64,000 nucleotides of DNA, from positions 1 through 64,000 of the forward strand of contig JABSSL010000023.1 of the NCBI GenBank assembly GCA_013214355.1. Direction: 5' to 3'. Source of the DNA: Saprospiraceae bacterium. GTDB taxonomy: Bacteria > Bacteroidota > Bacteroidia > Chitinophagales > Saprospiraceae. Of this stretch, positions 27,183 to 36,001 are shown one piece after another. The notes below the pieces were generated by a model. That model was not told the origin of the DNA. It saw only the letters and a program-made list of their open reading frames with translations, and ran no database searches. The position numbers were made by a program, and so were the translations under genes. Each line of letters begins with the position of its first letter. Position 1 is the first letter of the stretch.

Positions 27183-28730
27183 ATGTTGAATCTTTCCGTG
27201 ATTATCGAAGATAGTGCCAGAAGGTATCCCAACAAGGATGCCTTTGTTTTTATGGATACCCGATTGACTTTCGCCCAGATTAATGGGGCAGCCAATCAGG
27301 TAGCTAATGGCTTAGTGGCAGCAGGAATTAAGCCTGGAGATAAAGTTGGCCTAAGTTGTTTTAATTTACCTTATTTCCCAATCGTCTTTTTCGGGATTTT
27401 GAAAGCGGGTGGGGTAGTAGTTCCCTTGAGTGTGTTGCTGAAAAAGGATGAAATTGCTTACCACCTTAATGATAGTGATGCTAAAGCTTATTTCTGTTTT
27501 GAGGGAACGGCAGAACTACCGATGGGGCAAATGGGACATGCTGGATTCCAGGAGGTGGATGCCTGTGAAAATTTTTTCATGATCACCGCCAAACCTACGG
27601 ATCCCTCCTCAATCGAAGGCACAAAGACCTTGGGAAGCCTGATGGCTGGCCAATCTCCTGTTTTTGAAACGACTGCCACCAGCGCGGAAGATACAGCTGT
27701 AATCATCTATACTTCCGGAACGACCGGTAGACCAAAAGGTGCGGAACTTACCCATTCCAACCTAATGCTCAATGGTATTTTGAGTGCGGATCTAATGGGG
27801 GGTACACCGGAGGATGTACAATTGATTGTACTGCCCTTGTTCCACATCTTTGCTTTGACGGTACTCATGATTGCTGGTGTATACCGTGGGGTGGAAAGTA
27901 TTCTTCTTCCTCGTTTTGATGCAGCAGCAGTATTTGGACTCATGCAAAAGCATGGAGTGACCATTTTTGCTGGGGTACCTACCATGTATTGGGGATTACT
28001 GAACTACAAAGGGGATGAATTTGACTATAAGTCTATTGCCGAGAAGCTGAGAGTTTGTGCATCAGGCGGAGCGTCCTTGCCGGTTCAGGTGATGAAAGAC
28101 TTTGAAGAACGATTTAAAGTTCCTATCATAGAAGGCTATGGTATGTCGGAAGGCTCACCTGTAGTAACCTTCAATCAACTTAGTGTCGGACGTAAACCAG
28201 GTTCTATTGGTACCACGGTTTGGGGCGTAGAAGTCAAAATTGTAGATGAGAATGATCAGGAAGTTCCTGTGGGAGAGAAAGGGGAGTTGCTGTATCGAGG
28301 CCATAATGTCATGAAAGGATATTATAAAAGACCAGAAGCAAATGCGGAGACCTTAAGAGGGGGATGGATGCATTCTGGTGACGTAGCTATTAAAGATGAA
28401 GATGGTTTCTACTATATTGTCGATCGTACTAAGGACATGATTATCCGTGGAGGACTCAATGTTTACCCACGAGAAGTCGAGGAAGTGATGATGCAACATG
28501 ATGCTATTTCATTAGTAGCAGTGATTGGAGTTCCCGATGAGCAGTTTGGTGAAGAAGTTAAAGCCTGTGTGGTGCTGAAAGAGGGAGCTAGTGCTACCCC
28601 AGAGGAAATCATTGCTTGGACGAAAGAACACATCGCGGCTTACAAATATCCAAGAGTCGTAGAACTCATGGATGCCCTACCGATGACAGCTACTGGGAAG
28701 ATTCTGAAGAAAGAACTACGGGTTAGCTAA
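27183..28730 (+). CDS. long-chain fatty-acid-CoA ligase (AMP-binding)
   Basis: A 515-residue acyl-CoA synthetase that activates a carboxylic acid with ATP and joins it to CoA. The AMP-binding motifs are IIYTSGTTGRPKGAE (about 176-190) and GYGMSEGSPV (about 318-327), the hinge is RTKDMIIRGGLNVYP (about 418-432), and the C-terminal catalytic lysine lies in PMTATGKILKKEL. It resembles fatty-acid ligases of the FadD/DitJ type. The true chain length cannot be read from the sequence. It stands alone with a strong terminator behind. Confidence 0.92.
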   Translation: MLNLSVIIEDSARRYPNKDAFVFMDTRLTFAQINGAANQVANGLVAAGIKPGDKVGLSCFNLPYFPIVFFGILKAGGVVVPLSVLLKKDEIAYHLNDSDAKAYFCFEGTAELPMGQMGHAGFQEVDACENFFMITAKPTDPSSIEGTKTLGSLMAGQSPVFETTATSAEDTAVIIYTSGTTGRPKGAELTHSNLMLNGILSADLMGGTPEDVQLIVLPLFHIFALTVLMIAGVYRGVESILLPRFDAAAVFGLMQKHGVTIFAGVPTMYWGLLNYKGDEFDYKSIAEKLRVCASGGASLPVQVMKDFEERFKVPIIEGYGMSEGSPVVTFNQLSVGRKPGSIGTTVWGVEVKIVDENDQEVPVGEKGELLYRGHNVMKGYYKRPEANAETLRGGWMHSGDVAIKDEDGFYYIVDRTKDMIIRGGLNVYPREVEEVMMQHDAISLVAVIGVPDEQFGEEVKACVVLKEGASATPEEIIAWTKEHIAAYKYPRVVELMDALPMTATGKILKKELRVS

Positions 28731-28755
28731 AAAGGGTTCCATTAATTCAGCGCAT

Positions 28756-28791
28756 AAAAAAGGCGTTTCGGATCAACCCGAAACGCCTTTT
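28756..28791. terminator. bidirectional terminator between the acyl-CoA ligase and SusD genes
   Basis: AAAAGGCGTTTCGG (28758-28771) and CCGAAACGCCTTTT (28778-28791) form a 14-base stem with a 6-base loop, flanked by A-run and T-run on the two sides so that it can act on both strands. Confidence 0.9.
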
Positions 28792-28821
28792 CCTATCTAA
28801 CAAATATTAAGTAAGGGGGGG

Positions 28822-30342
28822 CTAATAGCCTGGATTTTGATCTGAGTTTGAGATGTTCTCATTGTTGTCAATTTCACTCTGTGGAATTGGCAACAAAAGG
28901 TGTTTAGGCAACTGAGCCTGTGGTACCCAATCTGCGTAGTATTCCGTTCTACGCAGCAGGTCTTTGTATAGCACTTGCTCTCCGGCTAATTCGACAATCC
29001 GTTCATGGAAAATGGCATCGATCGCCTCTTCCTTGGTGCCAAATGGATAGGTATCGGTAGGGTAAGCTGGCATCTCCACACGACTGCGAACTTCGTTGGC
29101 AAGGGCCAAGGCTCCGCTAATATCTCCAGCTTCTGCTTTGGTTTCCGCCAGCATCAAGAGGACATCAGAGTACCGCAGATAATTGAAGTTGATGGGGGAA
29201 TTAGTGTTCTCACTAGCTGAACGATAATAGCGTTGGTATTTTCTCCAGTTACAAAGATCATCAGGGGTTACGGGGTTTACTCCATCCGGCGGTGGGCAAG
29301 CACCTGGGGAATAGAGGTTATTTGCACCGCCATTAAATGCATCACAAGGACAGTAGAAGGTGAAGCTGAACCTTGGATCTGCTGCTTCAAATTCGTTTTG
29401 TAGGCGCTCCGAAGGAATCACATTTCTCCAAGCATTGAATCCGTATTCTTGTCCTCTAAAGGTTACATCTCCATTACCGCCACCATCGGCAGCCCATTGT
29501 CCACCGGTATTACTACCAAACTGGATTTCAAAAACAGATTCACTATTGTTTTCACCCTCTTCGGTGAAATTGTCAAAATAGTTATCTACTAAGGCATATT
29601 CGTTGGAAGCTACTACCTTCTCCAACTCGCCTGCGGCCTTGCCATACTCTCCTTGGAAGAGTAATACTTTACCTTTAAGGGCTTGGGCAGCGCCTTTGGT
29701 AGCCCGACCGGCATCCGCATCAGGATATTGGGATTTAGTAGGTAAATTTTGTTCTGCTTGGTCTAAATCGGTAATGATTTGCGTATAAATTTGAGCACTA
29801 GGTGTTCTGGCTACCCCTGCCACCACTTGATCGTTGGCCGGTTCCAAAAGCATGGGTACATCTCCAAATATGCTAACCAATTCAAAGTAGAACCAAGCCC
29901 GCAAGAATTGAGCTTCTCCTAAATACTGGTTTCTTTGTTCATCCGTAATGCTCTTTTGCGTATTGGGCACATTTTGGATGACTAGGTTGGCACGGTGAAT
30001 GCCACGATACAATGCCGTCCACAGTTCATTGATGGCTGGATTAGAACCATCAAAAGTGCGTTGTTCCAACTGCACCATGTCACCGGCTAAGCTACCAAGT
30101 CCAGTAGCCTCGCCAGATACTAGGTCATTGAGAAAGAAGTAGCGACGGCGATAGAGGCCGAGGGTCTGAAAACTGTTGTAAATAACATTCACTGCTGAAA
30201 GAGCTTGCTCCCCCGTTTGGTAGAAGGTCTCCGAAGAGAGTTCATTAGGATTGGTTAGATCCAATAGATCACTTTCATTGCAGGATTGCGTCACAAAAAT
30301 GGCCAGGCCAAGGGTTAGGATGATTGAAAAAAACTTTTTCAT
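28822..30342 (-). CDS. SusD/RagB-family nutrient-binding lipoprotein
   Basis: A 506-residue outer-membrane lipoprotein that captures a glycan or peptide ligand and hands it to its SusC channel. The lipobox is VTQSC (Cys21), followed by a Gly-poor surface-exposed tail with acidic residues (NESDLLDLTNPNEL). TPR-like helical units carry the family motifs LGEAQFLRAWFYFELV (about 141-156) and GAAQALKGKVLLFQGEYGKA (about 212-231), and the C-terminus has LRYSDVLLMLAETKAEAGD and ALANEVRSRV. The gene follows susC-like 30409-33891 after 66 bases. The ligand cannot be told, but no glycosidase is in the operon, so a peptide or a sugar released elsewhere is possible. Confidence 0.95.
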   Translation of the reverse strand: MKKFFSIILTLGLAIFVTQSCNESDLLDLTNPNELSSETFYQTGEQALSAVNVIYNSFQTLGLYRRRYFFLNDLVSGEATGLGSLAGDMVQLEQRTFDGSNPAINELWTALYRGIHRANLVIQNVPNTQKSITDEQRNQYLGEAQFLRAWFYFELVSIFGDVPMLLEPANDQVVAGVARTPSAQIYTQIITDLDQAEQNLPTKSQYPDADAGRATKGAAQALKGKVLLFQGEYGKAAGELEKVVASNEYALVDNYFDNFTEEGENNSESVFEIQFGSNTGGQWAADGGGNGDVTFRGQEYGFNAWRNVIPSERLQNEFEAADPRFSFTFYCPCDAFNGGANNLYSPGACPPPDGVNPVTPDDLCNWRKYQRYYRSASENTNSPINFNYLRYSDVLLMLAETKAEAGDISGALALANEVRSRVEMPAYPTDTYPFGTKEEAIDAIFHERIVELAGEQVLYKDLLRRTEYYADWVPQAQLPKHLLLPIPQSEIDNNENISNSDQNPGY

Positions 30343-30366
30343 AATTTTTAATCATTTATGACTTTG

Positions 30367-30395
30367 CCCTATGAGCTGAAGGGCAGCTCATAGGG
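30367..30395 (-). promoter_or_regulatory. hairpin between susC and susD
   Basis: CCCTATGAGCTG (30367-30378) and CAGCTCATAGGG (30384-30395) are a perfect 12-base stem with a 5-base loop in the 66-base gap between the two genes. It may protect the upstream susC message or reduce the amount of susD transcript. Confidence 0.55.
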
Positions 30396-30408
30396 TAAGA
30401 GGAAACGT

Positions 30409-33400
30409 TTAAAAGTTTGCTTGAATGCCAAGAATAAAGGTTCTAGCCTGCGGCAATTGTCCCAGATCAATTCCAAAGGCATTGTTGAAGTTCGCCCCTT
30501 GGAATACACTGACTTCTGGGTCGTAACCTTCATAATTGGTGAAGGTGAGCAGGTTTTGAGCGCTGATGTAGAAGCGCATACTACTGAGCCAGTCTGTATT
30601 GTTAGTGTTGAGCGTATAGCCCAGCGTGACATTCTTGAGTCTAATGTAATCTCCATCGTCGATGAATCTGTCGGATGCTCTGGCATTTCGATTAGGGTCA
30701 CCGGAGATGGCTCTCGGTACATCTGTATTGGTATTGGTTGGCGTCCATCTGTTTAGCAGTACATCTTCTCCATTGAATACTCGAGTCATCCCCTGTGTCC
30801 AGTAGGCGTAGGCTTTGAAGATCTTATTTCCACCAACACCTTGCAGAAAGATCGAAAGATCAAAGTTTTGGTACTCAAAGTTCCCTGTCAAACCAAAAGT
30901 ATAGGTAGGTATAGGGGAGCCAAGATTGGTTCGATCATTCGCATCGATTACACCATCTGGTCCGGTAGGATTGCCATTTTCATCATCCGGTCCAGCGATA
31001 TCCATGAATTTGATATCTCCAGGAGCTGCACCATTTTGAGCGGCAATTCCGTCCTTTAGCGATCCATCTGCATTGAAATCATCCTCTTGGAATAAGCGAT
31101 CAACTTTCCAGCCCTGGAAGAAGTAGATCGCTTGTCCTTCTTCTACTCTAGTTAGAATGTCTCCTTGCCAGTTGCGTCCATTGATGGGGTTTCCTGTGCC
31201 AAGTGAAAGCACCTCATTGTCTTGGGTGGCAAAATTGGCATCAATGCCCCACTTGAAGGCTTTCTTGCGGTTTTGCACCCCAAGCGTGAATTCTAGACCT
31301 GTACTTTCAATGTCGCCAGCATTCACCCGTACATTTCTATCCAATCCTAAAGAAGAGGCTAGGGGCACAGAAAGGAGAATATCTTCGGTGGTATTGACAA
31401 AGTATTCCGCACTTAGCGTGATTGCGTCTTCAAATAGTCCCAGGTCAAATCCAATATTGGTCATAGTGGTTGTTTCCCATTTCAGCGCCTCATTGGCTAA
31501 GCCTGGAATGGTTGAGCCAATTACTTGACCACTGCCTGGGCCAAAGTTGTAAGTGAATCCAGTTCTGACAGTCGGCTGATACTCGTAGCGGCCCAAGGCA
31601 TTATTGTTGCCGGTTCTACCCCAACTCGCTCGTAGTTTAAGATTACTAATATCATTTATGGTATTCAAGAAGGGCTCTCTAGCCATATTCCAGCCGATGG
31701 ATACAGATGGGAAAATACCCCACTTATTATTGGGCCCAAACCTTGAGTATCCATCTCTTCGAATGGCAGCTTGTAAGAGGTATTTGCCTTCGTAATCGTA
31801 GTTTAATCGCCCGAAATAAGAAACCAAGCCATCTTTGAAGGTGCCACCATTTACCACGTCATTATCTACTGCGCCAGGGGTCTGGAGATCATTAGTCAGC
31901 TCATTTATACCAGCGCCTCCAAGCGTTTCAGTAGTGAAATCTTGTACTTCATATCCTGCGATCACACCAAGATTATGACTGCCAAAAGAAGTATTGTAGC
32001 TCAGGGTGTTGGTCCAGAGTGGAGAAAAGAAAGTAGTACGGTTCTCATTCAATTCAGCAAAGGGGCGATTGTGGAATTCTCCGTCAAAAAAAGCGGGACT
32101 GAAGCTGAAGTTCCGCCCAAAGGCCAGGTCCATTCCAATGGAGGTTCTAAAATGTAGATTTTTAATGATTTCTACATCTGCAAATACACTACCCAGTGCT
32201 TTTAAGGTGCGAGAGTTGTTGTCACTCAATAGTAATACGCGCAGTGGATTCTCTGCATCATTATTATCGATCTGATCCGGGCCATTGAAGCCTCCTAAAT
32301 TGCCTTCTTCGCGAGGATCTAGATAGGGAGCAAACTTTGTGACGTGCTCGAAAATACCACGCCCTCCAGAGTTAATGACGTTCGTGCTCTCGGTGAAGCT
32401 CATCACCAGGGTTTGTCCTACTTTGACTTTTCCCCAAAGGAAGTAGTCGGAGTTAAGTCGAACGGAATATCGTTCAAAGTCATTATTCAAGACAATCCCT
32501 TGCTGATTCATATAGTTCAGCGAGAATAGATAGTTACTCGTTTCTGTACCACCAGATATTCCTAAGCTGTAGTTCATAATCGGAGAGCTGCGGAACACTT
32601 CATCCTGATAGTCGATATCTGTATTTCGAATGCTTGCATCGCTGAATCGAGGTGGAACAGGCAGACCACCATTGGTCTGCTGCTCTGTCATAATATCTAT
32701 ATAATTATCGGTGTTGAGTAGGTCGAGGCGATTGGCCATACTTTGCGTACCGATGTAGGCATCAAAGCTCAGCTTCGGGGCTCCGGATTTACCGCGCTTG
32801 GTCGTGACGAGGATCACACCACCCGCTGCTCGGGAACCATATATCGCTGCTGCAGAGGCATCTTTAAGCACTTCAATGGATTCGACATCATTTGGATTAA
32901 TGGCATTCAAACCGCCAGCAGGGATTCCATCGATAACGATGAGTGGATTGTTGGTATTAGGAGAAGTCAGTCCTCGAATTCGGATGACTGGATCTTGCCC
33001 GGGGGCACCTTGGTTGGTAACTACTAGCCCCGCTGAACGACCTTGTACAGCTTGTGTAGCGCTAACTACGGGCATAGTGTTAATTTCGTCACTGCTGATT
33101 TTATCAATAGCGGAGGTGACGGTTCCTCTTCCCTGCGTACCATAACCAACTACAATCACTTCATCCAGCGCGGCGACATCTTCTGCCAATTCAACATCAA
33201 AGCGAGTTTGATTAGCAATGCCAACTTCGCGCGTAATGTAGCCAGTGTAAGAAATGACGAGTACCGAGGCGTCATCAGGTACTGCTAAACGGAAACTACC
33301 ATCCACGTCGGAGACCGTCCCAATACTCGTGCCTTTTACCACAATATTGGCGCCGATAAGTGGGTCCCCTGCTTGATCCTTGATGAAACCGGTCAAGATC

Positions 33401-33891
33401 TTTTCGGCCTTCAGCTTTTTGATCGTTTGGAGGATCGTTTCAAAATCTTGTTGAGGCTTATTCTTTTGCTTACGTTGTAGACTGAGGGTACCACTTTGCT
33501 CTAGCTTCTCTATCTGTTTCAGCTTGCGCTTCATCTTACGCATCTTCTTTTGTCCCTTCTTGTTGTCTTTGTAAATGACATAGTACTTGTTGCTGAGTAG
33601 TTCGTAGCCGAGTCCAGTCCTGGACATGACAATATTGATGGCATTGTCTAAATCCTTGGCTTCAGATAGCTCAAATTTGACCTTGATCCCTTTGAGTAAT
33701 TCAGCATCGTAGGTGAAGAAGACCTGGTACTTCTCACTGATTTCTTCTAGAACTTCAGTGATGGGTCTTGCTTCAGGCTGAAGAGAAGCAGGTGTTGGTG
33801 CGGCATAGACAGAAATAGGTGGTGTAGCTAGGCATATTAGCATGAAAGCCAATAAGGTAAGTAGCCAGCCTGTTGGTCGAATTTGCTTCAT
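30409..33891 (-). CDS. SusC/RagA-family TonB-dependent receptor with STN domain
   Basis: A 1160-residue outer-membrane transporter. Residues 1-30 are the signal peptide; 46-108 are a STN (secretin/TonB short N-terminal) domain, the part that signals to an anti-sigma factor; 109-164 are a Lys/Arg-rich, partly helical linker; 166-250 are a carboxypeptidase-regulatory-like domain (GFIKDQAGDPLIGANIVVKG); then the plug (VVSATQAVQGRSAGL, with the SusC signature GRSAG) and a 22-strand barrel follow. The order STN, linker, regulatory domain, plug, barrel fits receptors controlled by an ECF sigma/FecR pair, and the genes for both lie directly upstream. It imports what SusD binds. Confidence 0.96.
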   Translation of the reverse strand: MKQIRPTGWLLTLLAFMLICLATPPISVYAAPTPASLQPEARPITEVLEEISEKYQVFFTYDAELLKGIKVKFELSEAKDLDNAINIVMSRTGLGYELLSNKYYVIYKDNKKGQKKMRKMKRKLKQIEKLEQSGTLSLQRKQKNKPQQDFETILQTIKKLKAEKILTGFIKDQAGDPLIGANIVVKGTSIGTVSDVDGSFRLAVPDDASVLVISYTGYITREVGIANQTRFDVELAEDVAALDEVIVVGYGTQGRGTVTSAIDKISSDEINTMPVVSATQAVQGRSAGLVVTNQGAPGQDPVIRIRGLTSPNTNNPLIVIDGIPAGGLNAINPNDVESIEVLKDASAAAIYGSRAAGGVILVTTKRGKSGAPKLSFDAYIGTQSMANRLDLLNTDNYIDIMTEQQTNGGLPVPPRFSDASIRNTDIDYQDEVFRSSPIMNYSLGISGGTETSNYLFSLNYMNQQGIVLNNDFERYSVRLNSDYFLWGKVKVGQTLVMSFTESTNVINSGGRGIFEHVTKFAPYLDPREEGNLGGFNGPDQIDNNDAENPLRVLLLSDNNSRTLKALGSVFADVEIIKNLHFRTSIGMDLAFGRNFSFSPAFFDGEFHNRPFAELNENRTTFFSPLWTNTLSYNTSFGSHNLGVIAGYEVQDFTTETLGGAGINELTNDLQTPGAVDNDVVNGGTFKDGLVSYFGRLNYDYEGKYLLQAAIRRDGYSRFGPNNKWGIFPSVSIGWNMAREPFLNTINDISNLKLRASWGRTGNNNALGRYEYQPTVRTGFTYNFGPGSGQVIGSTIPGLANEALKWETTTMTNIGFDLGLFEDAITLSAEYFVNTTEDILLSVPLASSLGLDRNVRVNAGDIESTGLEFTLGVQNRKKAFKWGIDANFATQDNEVLSLGTGNPINGRNWQGDILTRVEEGQAIYFFQGWKVDRLFQEDDFNADGSLKDGIAAQNGAAPGDIKFMDIAGPDDENGNPTGPDGVIDANDRTNLGSPIPTYTFGLTGNFEYQNFDLSIFLQGVGGNKIFKAYAYWTQGMTRVFNGEDVLLNRWTPTNTNTDVPRAISGDPNRNARASDRFIDDGDYIRLKNVTLGYTLNTNNTDWLSSMRFYISAQNLLTFTNYEGYDPEVSVFQGANFNNAFGIDLGQLPQARTFILGIQANF

Positions 33892-34031
33892 AAATCTATG
33901 TTATTAATAAGTGAGTCTCATCTTTACAGATACTAGTTTCACCGCTGAAATAGGCATCGTATGGCCCATTCAGGAAAAATAAAGTCTCTGTTCTAAATGT
34001 TTAACTGTTGCGTTAAGTATGGCTGAGTGTT

Positions 34032-34088
34032 GGTTCCCCGGATTCAGGGAACCCTCCAACTTTAGGGTCAATAAACGCCTTTATTGAC
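34032..34088 (-). terminator. tandem hairpins after fecR
   Basis: GGTTCCC (34032-34038)/GGGAACC (34047-34053) and GTCAATAAA (34067-34075)/TTTATTGAC (34080-34088) lie just beyond the fecR stop codon. There is no T-run, so the termination role is uncertain; they may slow read-through into susC. Confidence 0.4.
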
Positions 34089-34093
34089 GTTGA

Positions 34094-35095
34094 CTAGTAG
34101 ACTATCAACTGATTTTCGTTTTGTTCGATTTCAATATCCAGTGCAAGTTCAAAGGCTTTGATGCAAGTCTCCAAGTCAATTGTTGGTACGCCAGTGGTGA
34201 TTTTTCGTTTTGCAGTTGATTCACTCTTGAATACTGCTTTGACGCCGTATGTATTTTCAATTTTCTTCATCGCCTCTTCGAGGCTAATATCATCAAACAT
34301 TAGTGTTCCATCTTTCCAAGAAGTATGTAGGGCCGAGCGAACGGACTGTTTGGATTCCAGTACCTGATCGATCCGAGCTGAATAGCTGATTAGGTCTCCT
34401 GGATTCATCGTCTTTTCGGTCCCATTTTTCAGTTTCAACTTTACCTTACCTTCTTCCAGCACAACCTGAGTCTTAGCAGCATGGCTATTGACGTTGAAGG
34501 CCGTACCCAATACTTCCACCACCAGATCATTGGTGTGTACTCGGAACTTTGCCCCCGTTTCAGGTTTCTTCTTTACCTTAAAGAAGGCTTCTCCCTCTAC
34601 CCAAACCTCTCGGGTATTATTGGAATACCATCGAAGGCTTGAGTTGGCATTGAGTGCCACGGCTGTCCCATCGGATAACTTGATATCAATCTGTTCGCCA
34701 AAGGCTGTCTCATAGTAGATTTCCTTGCCCTTGTTCATACTTTGGAAGACCAGGTATGAGGCGATTAAGACGAGGAAGCTAGCGGCAATGCTCAGCCATC
34801 TCCTTCTCGTTTTTTGTTTTTGTTGGGTTAGAACTGCTTCATCTAGGTTTTTATCAATTCGCTGATTGAGCAAGTGGAGAGCGTTCTCAACATCTGATTG
34901 AGGCAGCTGTTTTGGGTTAAATAAAATCCCGCTGATCATGATGGCAGCTTCATGTGCCAATTCACGTTTTCCAGGGTTGTTGGCGAGCCACTGGTCCCAA
35001 TACTCAATATCTTCTGGCCGGGTGCGATTGACCCAATTAACGAAAGATTCATCCTGTAAAAAGTCCTCAATCTGAAAGTAATTGTCTTTTTCCAT
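34094..35095 (-). CDS. FecR-family anti-sigma factor
   Basis: A 333-residue inner-membrane regulator that holds the ECF sigma factor until the STN domain of the receptor signals ligand. The cytosolic N-terminus (1-90) is followed by one membrane segment (about 97-117, WLSIAASFLVLIASYLVFQSM) and the periplasmic FecR domain (about 125-245, with FGEQIDIKLSDGTAVALNANS and VEVLGTAFNVNSH) and a DUF4974-type C-terminal domain (ISLEEAMKKIENTYGVKAVF). It lies 108 bases after the sigma gene and upstream of susC, on the same strand. Confidence 0.95.
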   Translation of the reverse strand: MEKDNYFQIEDFLQDESFVNWVNRTRPEDIEYWDQWLANNPGKRELAHEAAIMISGILFNPKQLPQSDVENALHLLNQRIDKNLDEAVLTQQKQKTRRRWLSIAASFLVLIASYLVFQSMNKGKEIYYETAFGEQIDIKLSDGTAVALNANSSLRWYSNNTREVWVEGEAFFKVKKKPETGAKFRVHTNDLVVEVLGTAFNVNSHAAKTQVVLEEGKVKLKLKNGTEKTMNPGDLISYSARIDQVLESKQSVRSALHTSWKDGTLMFDDISLEEAMKKIENTYGVKAVFKSESTAKRKITTGVPTIDLETCIKAFELALDIEIEQNENQLIVY

Positions 35096-35203
35096 CAGTC
35101 GTTTAATCGGAATAGGTTTTGCTTGTAAATGGCCTATTTGTAATCACGTTCAACCTAATAGACCGGGATTTTAGGTTTTATAACCTCTTTTCGATCAAAA
35201 AAT

Positions 35204-35815
35204 TTAAGAAAAGCTCCAAAGGGCTAAGAAAAGTAGGGAAAAGAAAGCTACAATGCGTTTTAATTTGGCATCCTTTCGTAGCGTTTTGATCGCCTTGTGT
35301 AGCGTGTTGGCGGTACCCTGATAGGTAATAGAAAGTACTTCGGCAATTTCCGAAATACTAAGGTTGTTATAATAGCGCAGGTAGATTACTTCTCTTTGTC
35401 GGTTCGGAAGATGGTGCAACATTTCCAGCAATACTTCCTTTTGGAAAGCCTCTACCTCCTGCTTGCTGATGATCTCATCTGCCGAGAAATGGATGTTGGG
35501 CTGCCATTGAGCCTCTTGATTTTTGAGCTTATTCTGTTTTCGTGATTTTTCGATTTGTCGAAGCAGTTGTCTTCGGTAAGCTTTAAATAGATAGGGTTTG
35601 ATATTTTCTAGGTTGGCTAGCTGTTCTCTGTTGTCGTATAGATGAAGAAAGAAACTTTGGAGACTGTCTTCAATAAAGGAGATGTCACCATAGATTTTTA
35701 ATCCATAATGGTAAAGTGGAGCGTAGTAGCTCCTGAACAAATTATCCAGTGCTTCTCGGCTGCCGTTCTTGAAGGCAATCCATAATGCTCTATCGGAATG
35801 GAAGGCTATGGCCAT
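35204..35815 (-). CDS. ECF-type RNA polymerase sigma-70 factor
   Basis: A 203-residue sigma factor of the Bacteroidota sigma-FecR-SusC type. Region 2 is seen in LDNLFRSYYAPLYHYGLKIY and DISFIEDSLQSFFLHLYDN; region 4 is HLPNRQREVIYLRYYNNLSI with the helix-turn-helix LSISEIAEVLSITYQGTANTL. A short C-terminal hydrophobic tail (IVAFFSLLFLALWSF) is unusual for a soluble factor and may anchor it to the membrane. The start at 35815 is chosen because the first conserved residues follow it; an open frame of 17 more codons upstream is not needed. The fecR gene lies downstream. Confidence 0.93.
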   Translation of the reverse strand: MAIAFHSDRALWIAFKNGSREALDNLFRSYYAPLYHYGLKIYGDISFIEDSLQSFFLHLYDNREQLANLENIKPYLFKAYRRQLLRQIEKSRKQNKLKNQEAQWQPNIHFSADEIISKQEVEAFQKEVLLEMLHHLPNRQREVIYLRYYNNLSISEIAEVLSITYQGTANTLHKAIKTLRKDAKLKRIVAFFSLLFLALWSFS

Positions 35816-36001
35816 GTTTCTGGTTAAATGCAAGGAAATAATACCGAAGTATTCCTGCGCTCTCAAGAAAAATAGGTAGCGCCTCTATGCGTACTTTCCT
35901 GTGCTGTCCTGCGCTTTCCTGTCTTTTTTTAAAATTCTTGCCTTAAAAGGGTTATATCCACTGATAATTTGGGTCTATAAGGAATAAAAAAAATATTTGG
36001 T

